From an uncultured Ruminococcus sp. (lineage in GTDB: Bacteria; Bacillota; Clostridia; Oscillospirales; Acutalibacteraceae), in contig CACYDY010000349.1 of assembly GCA_902773245.1 (NCBI GenBank), positions 1 through 6,104 on the forward strand: a stretch of 6,104 nucleotides of DNA. The letters are read 5' to 3'. Every line of letters begins with the position of its first letter. The stretch's first letter is position 1. The notes under the pieces were generated by a model, which searched no databases, had not been told where the DNA came from, and saw only the letters and a list, made by a program, of their open reading frames with translations. The position numbers and the translations under genes are program-made. Positions 1 to 6,104 of the stretch are shown in pieces.

Positions 1-1
1 A

Positions 2-865
2 AAGCCGGAGGATGTTATCGAATCGGCATACGGTCACAACGAGAAGATCTCCTGGAGCTGGATCAAGCTCAGCAGCGGAGGTTATAAAGCATTTGCAAAG
101 ATTCGCTGCACTCGCGGAGATATCGCTTCCCAGGTTATTAAAGCGACAGTTACATCTGAGGAAACCGACGAGGGTACAACATATCATGCAGTTGTTGCGT
201 GTCCGATAGCTGATGAAGTGAAATCGTGGGGTCATACAGAGGAGCATACATATGATCTCTTTGTGGAATCCACAAAATATTCAGTTACGGTAGAGGGCGG
301 TACTATTACGGCGGCTACCAAAAAGGACGAGTACAAGTACAACGACAGCGTAACAGTGAAAGCAGCAAAAGAGAAAGACGGCAAGTTCTTTACAGGTTGG
401 TACATAGGGGAGAAATGTGTAAGCACAAACCCGAGCTACACCTTCTTTGTGAAGGAAAACACAGCCATTACCGCAAAGTATGAGGAGCAGGAAACAGAGC
501 AGGAAGCTGTAATTTCGCTCAATTTGAAACGTATTGCGATGGATTCTGCCGGAAAGCAGAAGATCAAGATGATCAACTCATGGTCGCTTCCCGAGGGAAG
601 TACACTCGTTGAAGCAGGTGTTCTCAGAGCTTACGACACTGATATTGCCAATATAACGCTCGACACTGCAGAGGAAAACGGAGTGACCCGGAACACGTCA
701 TCTCTCAAAACAGTGAACGGAACATACACTCTTACCGTTAACATGAGCTATTGGACGAAGCTTAAGACTGTCAATGCAAAGGGATACATAATTTACACCG
801 ATGCAAAGGGCGTTACACAAACAAAAATCACAGATATGCAGACCAGTAAGTATGTTTATGATTGA
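2..865 (+). CDS. Secreted/surface repeat protein, C-terminal part (5' truncated)
   Basis: The reading frame is open from base 2 to the TGA at 863-865, giving 287 residues with no start in the window. A GTG at 218 is only an internal valine, because coding sequence of the same character continues upstream of it. Visible residues 1-90 look like a degenerate copy of the Thr/Val-rich beta repeat common in Clostridia surface proteins (aromatic strand WSW, then a Cys-containing strand, then ATVTSEET and a tyrosine strand). Residues about 92-162 resemble an InlB/Listeria-Bacteroides B-repeat: YSVTVEGGTI, a KYNDSVTVKA strand, FTGWYIG, and a closing TAITAKYEE. A short Glu/Gln linker leads to a C-terminal domain (about 169-287) rich in beta-strand pattern and ending SKYVYD. 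No LPXTG motif, C-terminal membrane helix or dockerin is visible, so attachment, if any, must lie in the missing N-terminal part. The function is unknown; an extracellular adhesion or scaffold role is inferred from the repeats only. Confidence 0.85.
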   Translation, partial: KPEDVIESAYGHNEKISWSWIKLSSGGYKAFAKIRCTRGDIASQVIKATVTSEETDEGTTYHAVVACPIADEVKSWGHTEEHTYDLFVESTKYSVTVEGGTITAATKKDEYKYNDSVTVKAAKEKDGKFFTGWYIGEKCVSTNPSYTFFVKENTAITAKYEEQETEQEAVISLNLKRIAMDSAGKQKIKMINSWSLPEGSTLVEAGVLRAYDTDIANITLDTAEENGVTRNTSSLKTVNGTYTLTVNMSYWTKLKTVNAKGYIIYTDAKGVTQTKITDMQTSKYVYD

Positions 866-890
866 GTTTTTCATTCATAATATATTACGG

Positions 891-897
891 AAAGGAG
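891..897 (+). promoter_or_regulatory. Ribosome binding site of the small acidic protein gene
   Basis: AAAGGAG lies 9 bases before the ATG at 907, inside the 41-base gap after the surface-protein stop. It is a near-ideal Firmicutes site and is the main reason for calling the short reading frame a real gene. No promoter is evident in the gap, so the gene is probably read from the upstream transcript. Confidence 0.8.
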
Positions 898-906
898 CAG
901 CTTGAA

Positions 907-1035
907 ATGAACAGCAAAAATATCTATGAAGAAATTGATATGGAGGTAATTCTTTTCGATTTCGAAGATGTGATCACTACAAGCCCGGGAGATTCCGAGA
1001 CCGGCGGTGATGAAGAAGAGATCGAAGAAGAGTAA
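907..1035 (+). CDS. Small, highly acidic protein of 42 residues, function unknown
   Basis: ATG at 907 to TAA at 1033-1035 encodes 42 residues. Support comes from the AAAGGAG site at ideal spacing and from its position between a surface-protein gene and a strong terminator. The N-terminal half is amphipathic with alternating hydrophobic residues (MEVILFDFEDVITTS, residues 12-26). The C-terminal half (27-42) is Pro/Gly/Ser/Thr followed by a Glu/Asp-rich end. Sixteen of 42 residues are Asp or Glu against one Lys and no Arg; there is no Cys. There is no signal peptide or membrane helix. From general familiarity, short Clostridia proteins with a core like 'ExxxFxxxDVITTS' recur as unannotated hypotheticals, sometimes near secreted-protein genes; I cannot verify this here. 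It could be a modified-peptide precursor, a small regulator or a binding partner of the upstream surface protein. No modifying enzyme is present in the window, so the precursor idea is unsupported. Confidence 0.75.
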   Translation: MNSKNIYEEIDMEVILFDFEDVITTSPGDSETGGDEEEIEEE

Positions 1036-1052
1036 TATATTTCAATAAAGAT

Positions 1053-1088
1053 AAAAACGGCGGACGGCTTTGGCTGTCTGCCGTTTTT
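1053..1088 (+). terminator. Strong intrinsic terminator after the small acidic protein
   Basis: An 11-pair stem joins 1058-1068 to 1073-1083, including two G-U pairs, with a 4-base TTTG loop and a run of five T at 1084-1088. Five A at 1053-1057 can extend the stem by pairing with the T run. It starts 17 bases after the small gene's stop and separates the surface-protein unit from the peptidase/ABC unit. The A run means that it could also work on the opposite strand, but no convergent gene is present. Confidence 0.92.
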
Positions 1089-1103
1089 GGTTACAATCAT
1101 ATT

Positions 1104-1133
1104 TTGAACGATTCACCACGTAATTTGTATAAC
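1104..1133 (+). promoter_or_regulatory. Candidate sigma-A promoter (distal) for the peptidase operon
   Basis: TTGAAC at 1104-1109 and TATAAC at 1128-1133 are separated by 18 bases and match the consensus at 4/6 and 5/6 positions. Transcription from here would give a leader of about 135 bases before the ATG at 1277. It lies just after the terminator, where a promoter for the next unit is expected. The gap is AT-rich, so chance matches are likely; this is one of several candidates. Confidence 0.35.
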
Positions 1134-1144
1134 TCACAACCTTT

Positions 1145-1175
1145 TTGTAGGACAGGTTTAATATGATGGTACAAT
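1145..1175 (+). promoter_or_regulatory. Candidate extended -10 promoter (proximal) for the peptidase operon
   Basis: TACAAT at 1170-1175 is preceded by TG at 1167-1168 with one base between, which forms an extended -10 element. The best -35 is the weak TTGTAG at 1145-1150 with a long 19-base spacer. The start point would be near 1182, at the beginning of the imperfect hairpin at 1179-1216. A third and weaker pair (TTGAAT at 1217-1222, GATAAA at 1241-1246) also exists. Which one is used cannot be decided from the sequence. Confidence 0.38.
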
Positions 1176-1178
1176 GTT

Positions 1179-1216
1179 TTTAAAGAAAACAGAATTTAGG
1201 ATCTGCGTTTTTTAAA
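1179..1216 (+). repeat. Imperfect inverted repeat in the peptidase leader
   Basis: Bases 1179-1193 can pair with 1202-1216 (12 Watson-Crick pairs, one G-U, two mismatches) around an 8-base loop. The stem is A/T-dominated and weak. It has no T tract placed as in a terminator. It may be a regulator site or a weak leader hairpin, or chance in AT-rich DNA. Confidence 0.3.
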
Positions 1217-1227
1217 TTGAATTTTGT

Positions 1228-1238
1228 AAGATGATCTT
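1228..1238 (+). repeat. Short palindrome AAGAT-G-ATCTT, possible operator
   Basis: This is a perfect 5+5 palindrome around one central base. It is flanked by ATTTT (1221-1225) and AAAAT (1244-1248), which extend the symmetry with gaps. It sits between a weak -35/-10 pair (1217-1222 and 1241-1246), a usual place for a repressor site. It is short enough to arise by chance. Confidence 0.22.
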
Positions 1239-1260
1239 TTGATAAAATGGACTGTTCTTA

Positions 1261-1267
1261 AAAGGAG
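1261..1267 (+). promoter_or_regulatory. Ribosome binding site that sets the peptidase start
   Basis: AAAGGAG ends directly against an ATG at 1268, too close for that codon to serve as the start. It is 9 bases from the in-frame ATG at 1277. The second ATG is therefore the likely start, and it gives a standard lipoprotein signal beginning MRNKIK. Confidence 0.8.
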
Positions 1268-1276
1268 ATGTTGATT

Positions 1277-3250
1277 ATGAGAAACAAGATTAAAATAATT
1301 CCTTTGATCCTGGCAACGGTCATGCTTCTGACTTCATGCGGAGAACCGGTAGAACCGCCGCTGCCGCAGGTGACAGAGGAAACTGCCCAAAAGCCACGGC
1401 TTCAGGACGATTTCTACGGATATTCAAACTGGGAATTTATTGACAACACTCAAATACCATACGGTAAAAATCAGTATGGTGTATTTATTATGCAGAATGA
1501 TGTGGTAGATGACAGGATCAATGATCTTTTGGAGGAATTTTCCAAAAGCGATCCGAAGCACGGTTCGAACGAACAAAAACTCAAAGACGTTTATCTTCAA
1601 TACTTTGACGAGGATACAAGAAATAAAGTCGGGATCGAGCCGTTCAAAAAAGCACTGGAAAATTTGGACAGTGTAAAAAGCCCCGATGATTTTGTGGAAG
1701 CTTCTGCCTTTATTTTTAATAATTATGGATGCACAGGTATCTTTGATATGACGGCTGAAATTGATTATTACAACAGCTCCGTATACGTACCCACGATCGG
1801 TCAGATGAATATGCAGGGCATGAATAAGGACTACCTGAAAGACAGTTCAAATGTTAACTCGTTCGGAGATTTTGCAAGCTTTATTCTGACCAAGCTCGGA
1901 GCGTCCGAGGAGGATGCCAAAAAAAGAGCCTGTGATGTTGCGGCAATGCTAAAAGATGTTGCCGACACCACGTTGTCAGTAGAGGAAACTATGGATCCCG
2001 AATGCGGATATAACCCGTATAATGCCGATGAGCTTGCAAAGCTTTACACTAATATCGATACAAATGCCATGCTGAAAGCTTTCAATATCAGCAGCAAAAA
2101 GATCGTAGTACAGGATGTTGAACAGGCGAAGAAAATCAATGGGTATCTTACAGAGCAGAATCTCACAATGCTTAAGGACTATGCCACAATATTGCTCTTT
2201 GCAAGCTATCGTTCGGCATTGCCGCCGGATTACACAAAGGCTCTTTCTTTGATAAGAGAAAACAGCTTTGATAAAACAAAATCTGCTCAGGACATAGTCA
2301 AGCTTAATTTTATCACAGAAATAAGCGGCATATACGCAGACAGATTCTGTTCGGAACAAACTAAAAAAGAAATCAGAAGCATGATCGACGATATAGAACG
2401 ATCTCTCAAAGAACGCATTCAGCAGAGTGACCGACTTAGTGATGACGGAAAGAAAAAACTTGTGAAAAAGCTTGATAACATCGTAGAAAACGTTGGCGAC
2501 TATGACAGCGGTTATACCGGAAAGTTCGATATCGTATCTTCCGACAAAGGCGGCAATCTTTTGGAAAACCTGATCGTTGTCAATAGATATTATACGGTTA
2601 ATGAGCTTCAAAAATACAAAGATAAACCGAATCGAAACAAGAGTCCTATGGGCGCTCAGGAATCAAATGCCATATATAATCCGTATCTTAACACTATTAC
2701 TATCCCTGCTGCCATGATGGGGGACTACTTTTACGATCCCGAAAGACCATATGCGTATAATCTCGGAATGATCGGAGATGTTATCGCCCACGAGCTTAAT
2801 CATGCATTTGACAGCTACGGATTCTTGTTTGACGACAAAGGCTGCTATAATGCTGACTGGTTCAGTCAGGAGGACAAGGACGCTTACAAGAAGGTTCAGG
2901 AAAGTATTATAGAGTATTACAATAACTACAAGCTTCTTGATGTCTACAGCGTCAACGGCGAGTCGACTCTCGGTGAAAACATTGCCGATATCGGTGCAAT
3001 GGAGTGTATTACAAAATTAGTCGATAACAAAAAGGATCTGAAGCTTCTGTTTGAGGGATTCGCATTTCAAGATGCAAGCGTTGAAAATGTGGCAACTACG
3101 GTTGATATGCTCTACGTCGACGAGCATTCCCCCGGCGAAGCAAGAGTTAATGCAGTTCTTTCAACTACCAATGAATTCTACAAGGTATACGACATCAAAA
3201 AAGATGACGGAATGTACATTGCCCCATCAAGCAGAGTAAAGGTATGGTGA
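1277..3250 (+). CDS. M13-family (neprilysin/PepO-type) zinc metallopeptidase, lipoprotein
   Basis: This 657-residue protein cleaves peptides outside the cell from a membrane lipid anchor. Residues 1-21 form a lipoprotein signal: basic MRNKIK, a hydrophobic core, and lipobox L-T-S-C with Cys21 as the lipidated residue. A Pro/Glu-rich tether (22-41) follows. The M13 N-terminal domain starts at DDFYGYSNW (44-52) and runs to about 430. The catalytic domain contains Asn464-Ala465 (the substrate-backbone NA motif), the zinc site H505-E-L-N-H509 with catalytic Glu506, the third ligand in E567-N-I-A-D571, and H617/R623, spaced like neprilysin His711/Arg717. The protein ends VKVW, the usual M13 type of terminus. 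All key residues are present and the length is normal, so it should be active. M13 enzymes generally take short peptides rather than folded proteins. The gene is first in a tight set with an ABC permease (4-base gap) and ATPase, so it probably acts on peptides handled by that complex. The substrate is unknown. The start at 1277 is chosen over 1268 by ribosome binding site spacing. Confidence 0.95.
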   Translation: MRNKIKIIPLILATVMLLTSCGEPVEPPLPQVTEETAQKPRLQDDFYGYSNWEFIDNTQIPYGKNQYGVFIMQNDVVDDRINDLLEEFSKSDPKHGSNEQKLKDVYLQYFDEDTRNKVGIEPFKKALENLDSVKSPDDFVEASAFIFNNYGCTGIFDMTAEIDYYNSSVYVPTIGQMNMQGMNKDYLKDSSNVNSFGDFASFILTKLGASEEDAKKRACDVAAMLKDVADTTLSVEETMDPECGYNPYNADELAKLYTNIDTNAMLKAFNISSKKIVVQDVEQAKKINGYLTEQNLTMLKDYATILLFASYRSALPPDYTKALSLIRENSFDKTKSAQDIVKLNFITEISGIYADRFCSEQTKKEIRSMIDDIERSLKERIQQSDRLSDDGKKKLVKKLDNIVENVGDYDSGYTGKFDIVSSDKGGNLLENLIVVNRYYTVNELQKYKDKPNRNKSPMGAQESNAIYNPYLNTITIPAAMMGDYFYDPERPYAYNLGMIGDVIAHELNHAFDSYGFLFDDKGCYNADWFSQEDKDAYKKVQESIIEYYNNYKLLDVYSVNGESTLGENIADIGAMECITKLVDNKKDLKLLFEGFAFQDASVENVATTVDMLYVDEHSPGEARVNAVLSTTNEFYKVYDIKKDDGMYIAPSSRVKVW

Positions 3251-3254
3251 CAAT

Positions 3255-5708
3255 ATGATTAGACTAAAGTTGATTTTAAGAAATATTTTTCAAAAACCGC
3301 TGCGTTCGGCTGCCGTAATAATTTCAATCGCTGCCGCTGCGTTTGCCGCCTTGTTCTGTATTTCCGGCATATCCACCGCAAAAACTCAGATCTACGCATT
3401 CTTAACAGCCAATTTCGGAGATACGGAAATCATTGTATCAAGTACAAGCATGGGAACTCTTGACATATCCGAAGATGAGCTTCCAAGCGAATGCAATTAT
3501 GTTACAGCCTCATATGCAAGCACTTCCTTTACAATCAGAAACAACGAATATTATAATTATGTAAACAAAGTGAACTCAAACATCATAGGTATTGACGCCG
3601 ATGAATTTTACAATTTCCATATGCTCGAGGAGCCATGCGATATAACAGACGGCGGAGTGACAATTACAAAAGCACTTGCTTTGAAGCTGCAAAAGGAGCA
3701 GGGGGACGAGCTTGTCATCAACGGTCAGGATTCCAAGAGCTACAAGGTCAAGATTAATAAAATACTTGACAATAAAAAGTTCCTTTTGAATAATTTATAT
3801 TGTATACTTACAACTCAGGAATTTGCAAATAAAATTGCTTGCCGTGACAACGGTTTTACGATGATGTTTATCGACTCAAACGGGCAAGATGCGGACAAGG
3901 TTGCCGCAGATCTGCGAGAAAAACACCCGACTTACCTGATAAACGGTATGGTGAGTGCGAGTGCAGCCGATGCGGGCGGAAGCATGGTCAGCATTTATTA
4001 TCTTGTTTTCGCAATGGTTGTGCTGATGGTTGGATTCATAGTTGTTTCCATGTCAAAGCATATCATCAATGAGAGAATGGCTGTTATCGGAATGCTTCGA
4101 AGCATAGGCGGAAGCATAAAAAACACAAGTATTATTCTTTTTGCGGAGAGCGCTGCGTATGGTCTTTTCGGTGGAATAATAGGCAGCGTTTTGTTTCTCC
4201 TTTTCAAAGACTCTTTTGTGTTGGGAATGCTTATGCCTGTGGGAGCTGAAAATCTTGAATTTTCAGACGGAATAAATTTCTTTTCGGTAACTTTCGTGAT
4301 AATTGCGATGATGGCTTTGCAGTGCGTATTCTCGGCAGCGGCTATCTTAAAGGGTTCAAGGACTCCAATTCGTGACATAATATTTGACACAAAGGATACT
4401 CTTTACAAACCGTCTAAAAAATTATATATTACCGGAGCAGCATTGTTGGCAGTAGGAATTTTGCTTTATATTTTAATTGATGGGTTTGTTTCGTCGGTGT
4501 TGGCAGTTTTCCTTTCGGTAATTGGAGCAGTTTTGGTATATCCGTTTATAATGGGGCTTATTTCCAAATTGGCAATGAAGCTCTTTGAACGCAGCGACAA
4601 ACCGATAGCTAAGCTTGCTTCACTTGAAGCAGGCACCAAGAAAAGCAGCGTTTACTCGGCTCAGCTGATTTTTTCGGCAATATCGCTCACAATGGCAGTA
4701 TTAATGCTTTCGGTTTCCGTATTGACTGTATTTGCATACACTAAAGATTGTGATATTCAGATAAGCAATATCTCAAAAACAAGTGAAAAATACGGTTATA
4801 TAAGTGAGATCAGCGGAGTTACAGATGTAAAGTTTAATTACTACACTTCAATGAGCTACGATTCTTTTGCTTATGTAAACGATATTGAAACCCCTCTTAT
4901 CGTATTGAGTGATATCAATAAGCAGTTTGAAGATATGCCCGACTCCGTGGGCGAAGATGAGATCGTTTTCGATAAATCGCTCGCAAGACGTTTGGGTGTT
5001 AAAGTAGGGGATACGGTGGTATTAAAGCTTAAAAATGATACCTACCTTCCCGCAGCACTTAGTCTTAAGGTAGTATCATTATGTAATACCATACACTTTG
5101 ATATGAGCTGCAAAACAGTAATTATAAATCATGATACATATGTTTCCGTATATGACGATGTTCCGCAGAGTATCGAAATAAAAACAGAGCCGGGCACGAC
5201 CGCTCAGGTAATGAAAATGCTGAATCTGACAAATTCCGAATCAGACGCAAATATCAATACAACGGAAGAGCTTAAAATGATGAACGCAGAATCCACAAGC
5301 GGAATCACATCAATTCTGTATGTTCTTATTGCGCTTGGATTAATACTGTCGGTGCTTGGAACTGCCAACAATATGTTGATCGGATTTGAACAGTCAAAGA
5401 GAAAATATGCGGTATTCTACTCGGTGGCAATGAGCAGAGAGAAGATTAAAAAGCTTATTCTTATCGAAACGGTGTTCCTGTCGTCGGTTTCGATAGTGAT
5501 AGCGTCAATTGTGAGCGTTTACTTTTTAAATGTTATCAACAAGGCTCTCGGCAGCCTTGATATGAGTGTTCCGCTTGTTACCAATCCGCTGTATATGATC
5601 ATGTTTGCAATTATCATAATGCTGCTGATCACGGCAACATCGTTCAAGCCTGTCAGATCTCTTTCAAAAATGATGATTTCGGAAGAGATAAAAATCAGCA
5701 CGGACTAA
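3255..5708 (+). CDS. FtsX/MacB-type ABC transporter permease with ten helices and two external domains
   Basis: The protein has 817 residues. Predicted helices by eye are about 18-40, 244-266, 291-317, 342-365, 388-408, 411-437, 468-495, 683-711, 734-760 and 778-797. Two large external domains lie after helix 1 (about 41-243) and after helix 7 (about 496-682), so the protein is a duplicated FtsX unit with linking helices 5-6. The FtsX core signature is clear in the first half (NERMAVIGMLRSIGGS, 272-287, then an AES...GGIIG helix), where the ATPase docks. The second half has a diverged copy (SKRKYAVFYSVAMSREKIKK, 714-733). This two-domain layout resembles E. coli YbbP and paired LolC/LolE more than BceB, which has one external domain. 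ECD1 holds Cys80, 128, 183 and 196. The ATG is 4 bases after the peptidase stop with only a weak AAAGG at 3238-3242, 12 bases upstream, so translation is probably coupled. The family moves or extracts lipids, lipoproteins or peptides, or transmits force across the membrane; the substrate here is not readable. Confidence 0.9.
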   Translation: MIRLKLILRNIFQKPLRSAAVIISIAAAAFAALFCISGISTAKTQIYAFLTANFGDTEIIVSSTSMGTLDISEDELPSECNYVTASYASTSFTIRNNEYYNYVNKVNSNIIGIDADEFYNFHMLEEPCDITDGGVTITKALALKLQKEQGDELVINGQDSKSYKVKINKILDNKKFLLNNLYCILTTQEFANKIACRDNGFTMMFIDSNGQDADKVAADLREKHPTYLINGMVSASAADAGGSMVSIYYLVFAMVVLMVGFIVVSMSKHIINERMAVIGMLRSIGGSIKNTSIILFAESAAYGLFGGIIGSVLFLLFKDSFVLGMLMPVGAENLEFSDGINFFSVTFVIIAMMALQCVFSAAAILKGSRTPIRDIIFDTKDTLYKPSKKLYITGAALLAVGILLYILIDGFVSSVLAVFLSVIGAVLVYPFIMGLISKLAMKLFERSDKPIAKLASLEAGTKKSSVYSAQLIFSAISLTMAVLMLSVSVLTVFAYTKDCDIQISNISKTSEKYGYISEISGVTDVKFNYYTSMSYDSFAYVNDIETPLIVLSDINKQFEDMPDSVGEDEIVFDKSLARRLGVKVGDTVVLKLKNDTYLPAALSLKVVSLCNTIHFDMSCKTVIINHDTYVSVYDDVPQSIEIKTEPGTTAQVMKMLNLTNSESDANINTTEELKMMNAESTSGITSILYVLIALGLILSVLGTANNMLIGFEQSKRKYAVFYSVAMSREKIKKLILIETVFLSSVSIVIASIVSVYFLNVINKALGSLDMSVPLVTNPLYMIMFAIIIMLLITATSFKPVRSLSKMMISEEIKISTD

Positions 5709-5710
5709 TT

Positions 5711-5716
5711 GAGGAG
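5711..5716 (+). promoter_or_regulatory. Ribosome binding site of the ABC ATPase gene
   Basis: GAGGAG lies 8 bases before the ATG at 5725. An earlier ATG at 5718 is in another frame and too close to the site. The site is stronger than that of the permease, which fits higher ATPase output (two ATPase copies per complex in this family). Confidence 0.75.
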
Positions 5717-5724
5717 AATGTTAT

Positions 5725-6104
5725 ATGAAAAGTGTTATTTCTGTAAAAGATGTGCATAAGGTTTTCGGCAAAGGAGAAAATGCCGCAAATGTACTCACCG
5801 GTGTTAACCTTAATATTGAAAAAGGCAGCTTTGTGTCACTGATGGGAGAATCCGGAAGCGGAAAATCCACACTGCTGTATTTGATCGGCGGACTTGACAG
5901 AGATTTTCAGGGTGAGATCGAAATTAACGGTATTGGGATTTCACGACTTGACGACAATCAGCTTTCAAGAATCAGATGTAACGACATGGGATTTGTCTTT
6001 CAGTTTTACAATCTTGCAGCTAACCTGACAGTAGAAGAAAACATTCTTCTGCCGATCGAGATGAACGGTAAAAATGTAAGTGACTACAGAGGGAAGCTTG
6101 AAGA
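5725..6104 (+). CDS. ABC transporter ATP-binding protein, LolD/MacB type (3' truncated)
   Basis: The first 126 residues are in the window; the frame is still open at the end. The Walker A P-loop is G41-E-S-G-S-G-K47-S-T49, and the Q-loop is F-V-F-Q93 followed by FYNLAANLTVEENILLP, the pattern typical of LolD/MacB/FtsE-type ATPases that partner FtsX-like permeases. An aromatic A-loop candidate (Phe14) lies in the first strand. The ABC signature, Walker B and H-loop would lie beyond the window, so intactness cannot be judged. The gene begins 16 bases after the permease stop with its own good ribosome binding site. It should power the permease encoded just upstream. The family usually has 220-250 residues, so roughly half is visible. 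Confidence 0.95.
   Translation, partial: MKSVISVKDVHKVFGKGENAANVLTGVNLNIEKGSFVSLMGESGSGKSTLLYLIGGLDRDFQGEIEINGIGISRLDDNQLSRIRCNDMGFVFQFYNLAANLTVEENILLPIEMNGKNVSDYRGKLE

Noticed and set aside
12..209. 65-codon + strand frame at the window start
   Set aside because: It overlaps the surface-protein frame, which is open through the same bases and has the right composition; the Arg/Leu-rich translation looks like out-of-frame reading.
218..865. GTG at 218 as a true start of a 215-residue protein
   Set aside because: The same frame is open upstream to base 2 with repeat-like protein sequence, and no ribosome binding site precedes the GTG at suitable spacing.
1976..2611. 211-codon open frame on the - strand inside the peptidase gene
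   Set aside because: It lies wholly antisense to a clear M13 coding region; its translation is Cys/Phe/Ile-rich without a recognisable domain, as expected for a shadow frame.
3051..3239. 62-codon + strand frame near the end of the peptidase gene
   Set aside because: It is out of frame with the conserved M13 C-terminal motifs (H617, R623, VKVW), which are clearly the coding frame.
3998..4390. 130-codon open frame on the - strand inside the permease gene
   Set aside because: It is antisense to conserved FtsX core helices; no family features of its own.
907..6104. A modified-peptide biosynthesis cluster (acidic peptide as precursor, M13 as leader peptidase, ABC as exporter)
   Set aside because: It is tempting but unsupported: a strong terminator splits the peptide from the peptidase/ABC unit, no modifying enzyme is visible, and the ABC is FtsX-type rather than a peptidase-containing exporter.
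1..6104. tRNA/rRNA genes, CRISPR repeats, insertion-sequence ends, attachment sites
   Set aside because: No regularly spaced direct repeats, cloverleaf-like sequence, transposase coding or terminal inverted repeats were found on either strand by reading.

Overview
The window reads as a low-to-moderate GC Firmicute chromosome, most likely a gut or rumen Clostridia member of the Ruminococcus/Oscillospiraceae type. The grounds are the codon use, the strong AGGAG-type ribosome binding sites, a Gram-positive style lipoprotein, and a surface-protein tail built from modules that I associate with Ruminococcus-like secreted proteins. This placement is inference. All supported genes are on the + strand.

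Layout: (1) Bases 2-865 are the C-terminal 287 residues of a large secreted or surface protein whose start lies outside the window. It has a degenerate beta repeat, one InlB/Listeria-Bacteroides-type repeat ending in a GW-containing strand, and a C-terminal beta-rich domain. (2) After 41 bases, with its own good ribosome binding site, comes a 42-codon gene (907-1035) for a strikingly acidic small protein. (3) A strong intrinsic terminator (1053-1088) closes this first unit. (4) A 188-base gap (1089-1276) carries candidate promoters and two small inverted repeats. (5) A second unit follows: an M13 (neprilysin/PepO-type) zinc metallopeptidase made as a lipoprotein (1277-3250); 4 bases later a ten-helix FtsX/MacB-type ABC permease with two large external domains (3255-5708); and 16 bases later the matching LolD/MacB-type ATPase (5725 to the window end, truncated).

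Interpretation: the second unit looks like one operon encoding a membrane-anchored extracellular peptidase with its own type VII-like (mechanotransmission) ABC complex. The arrangement suggests that the transporter presents, releases or senses peptides or lipoproteins at the outer face of the membrane and the M13 enzyme trims or destroys them. Substrate and direction cannot be read from the sequence. The acidic small protein upstream is the least explained element. It belongs to the surface-protein transcript rather than to the peptidase/ABC transcript, so any link between the two units is speculative. No RNA genes, insertion sequences, CRISPR arrays or phage features were seen.
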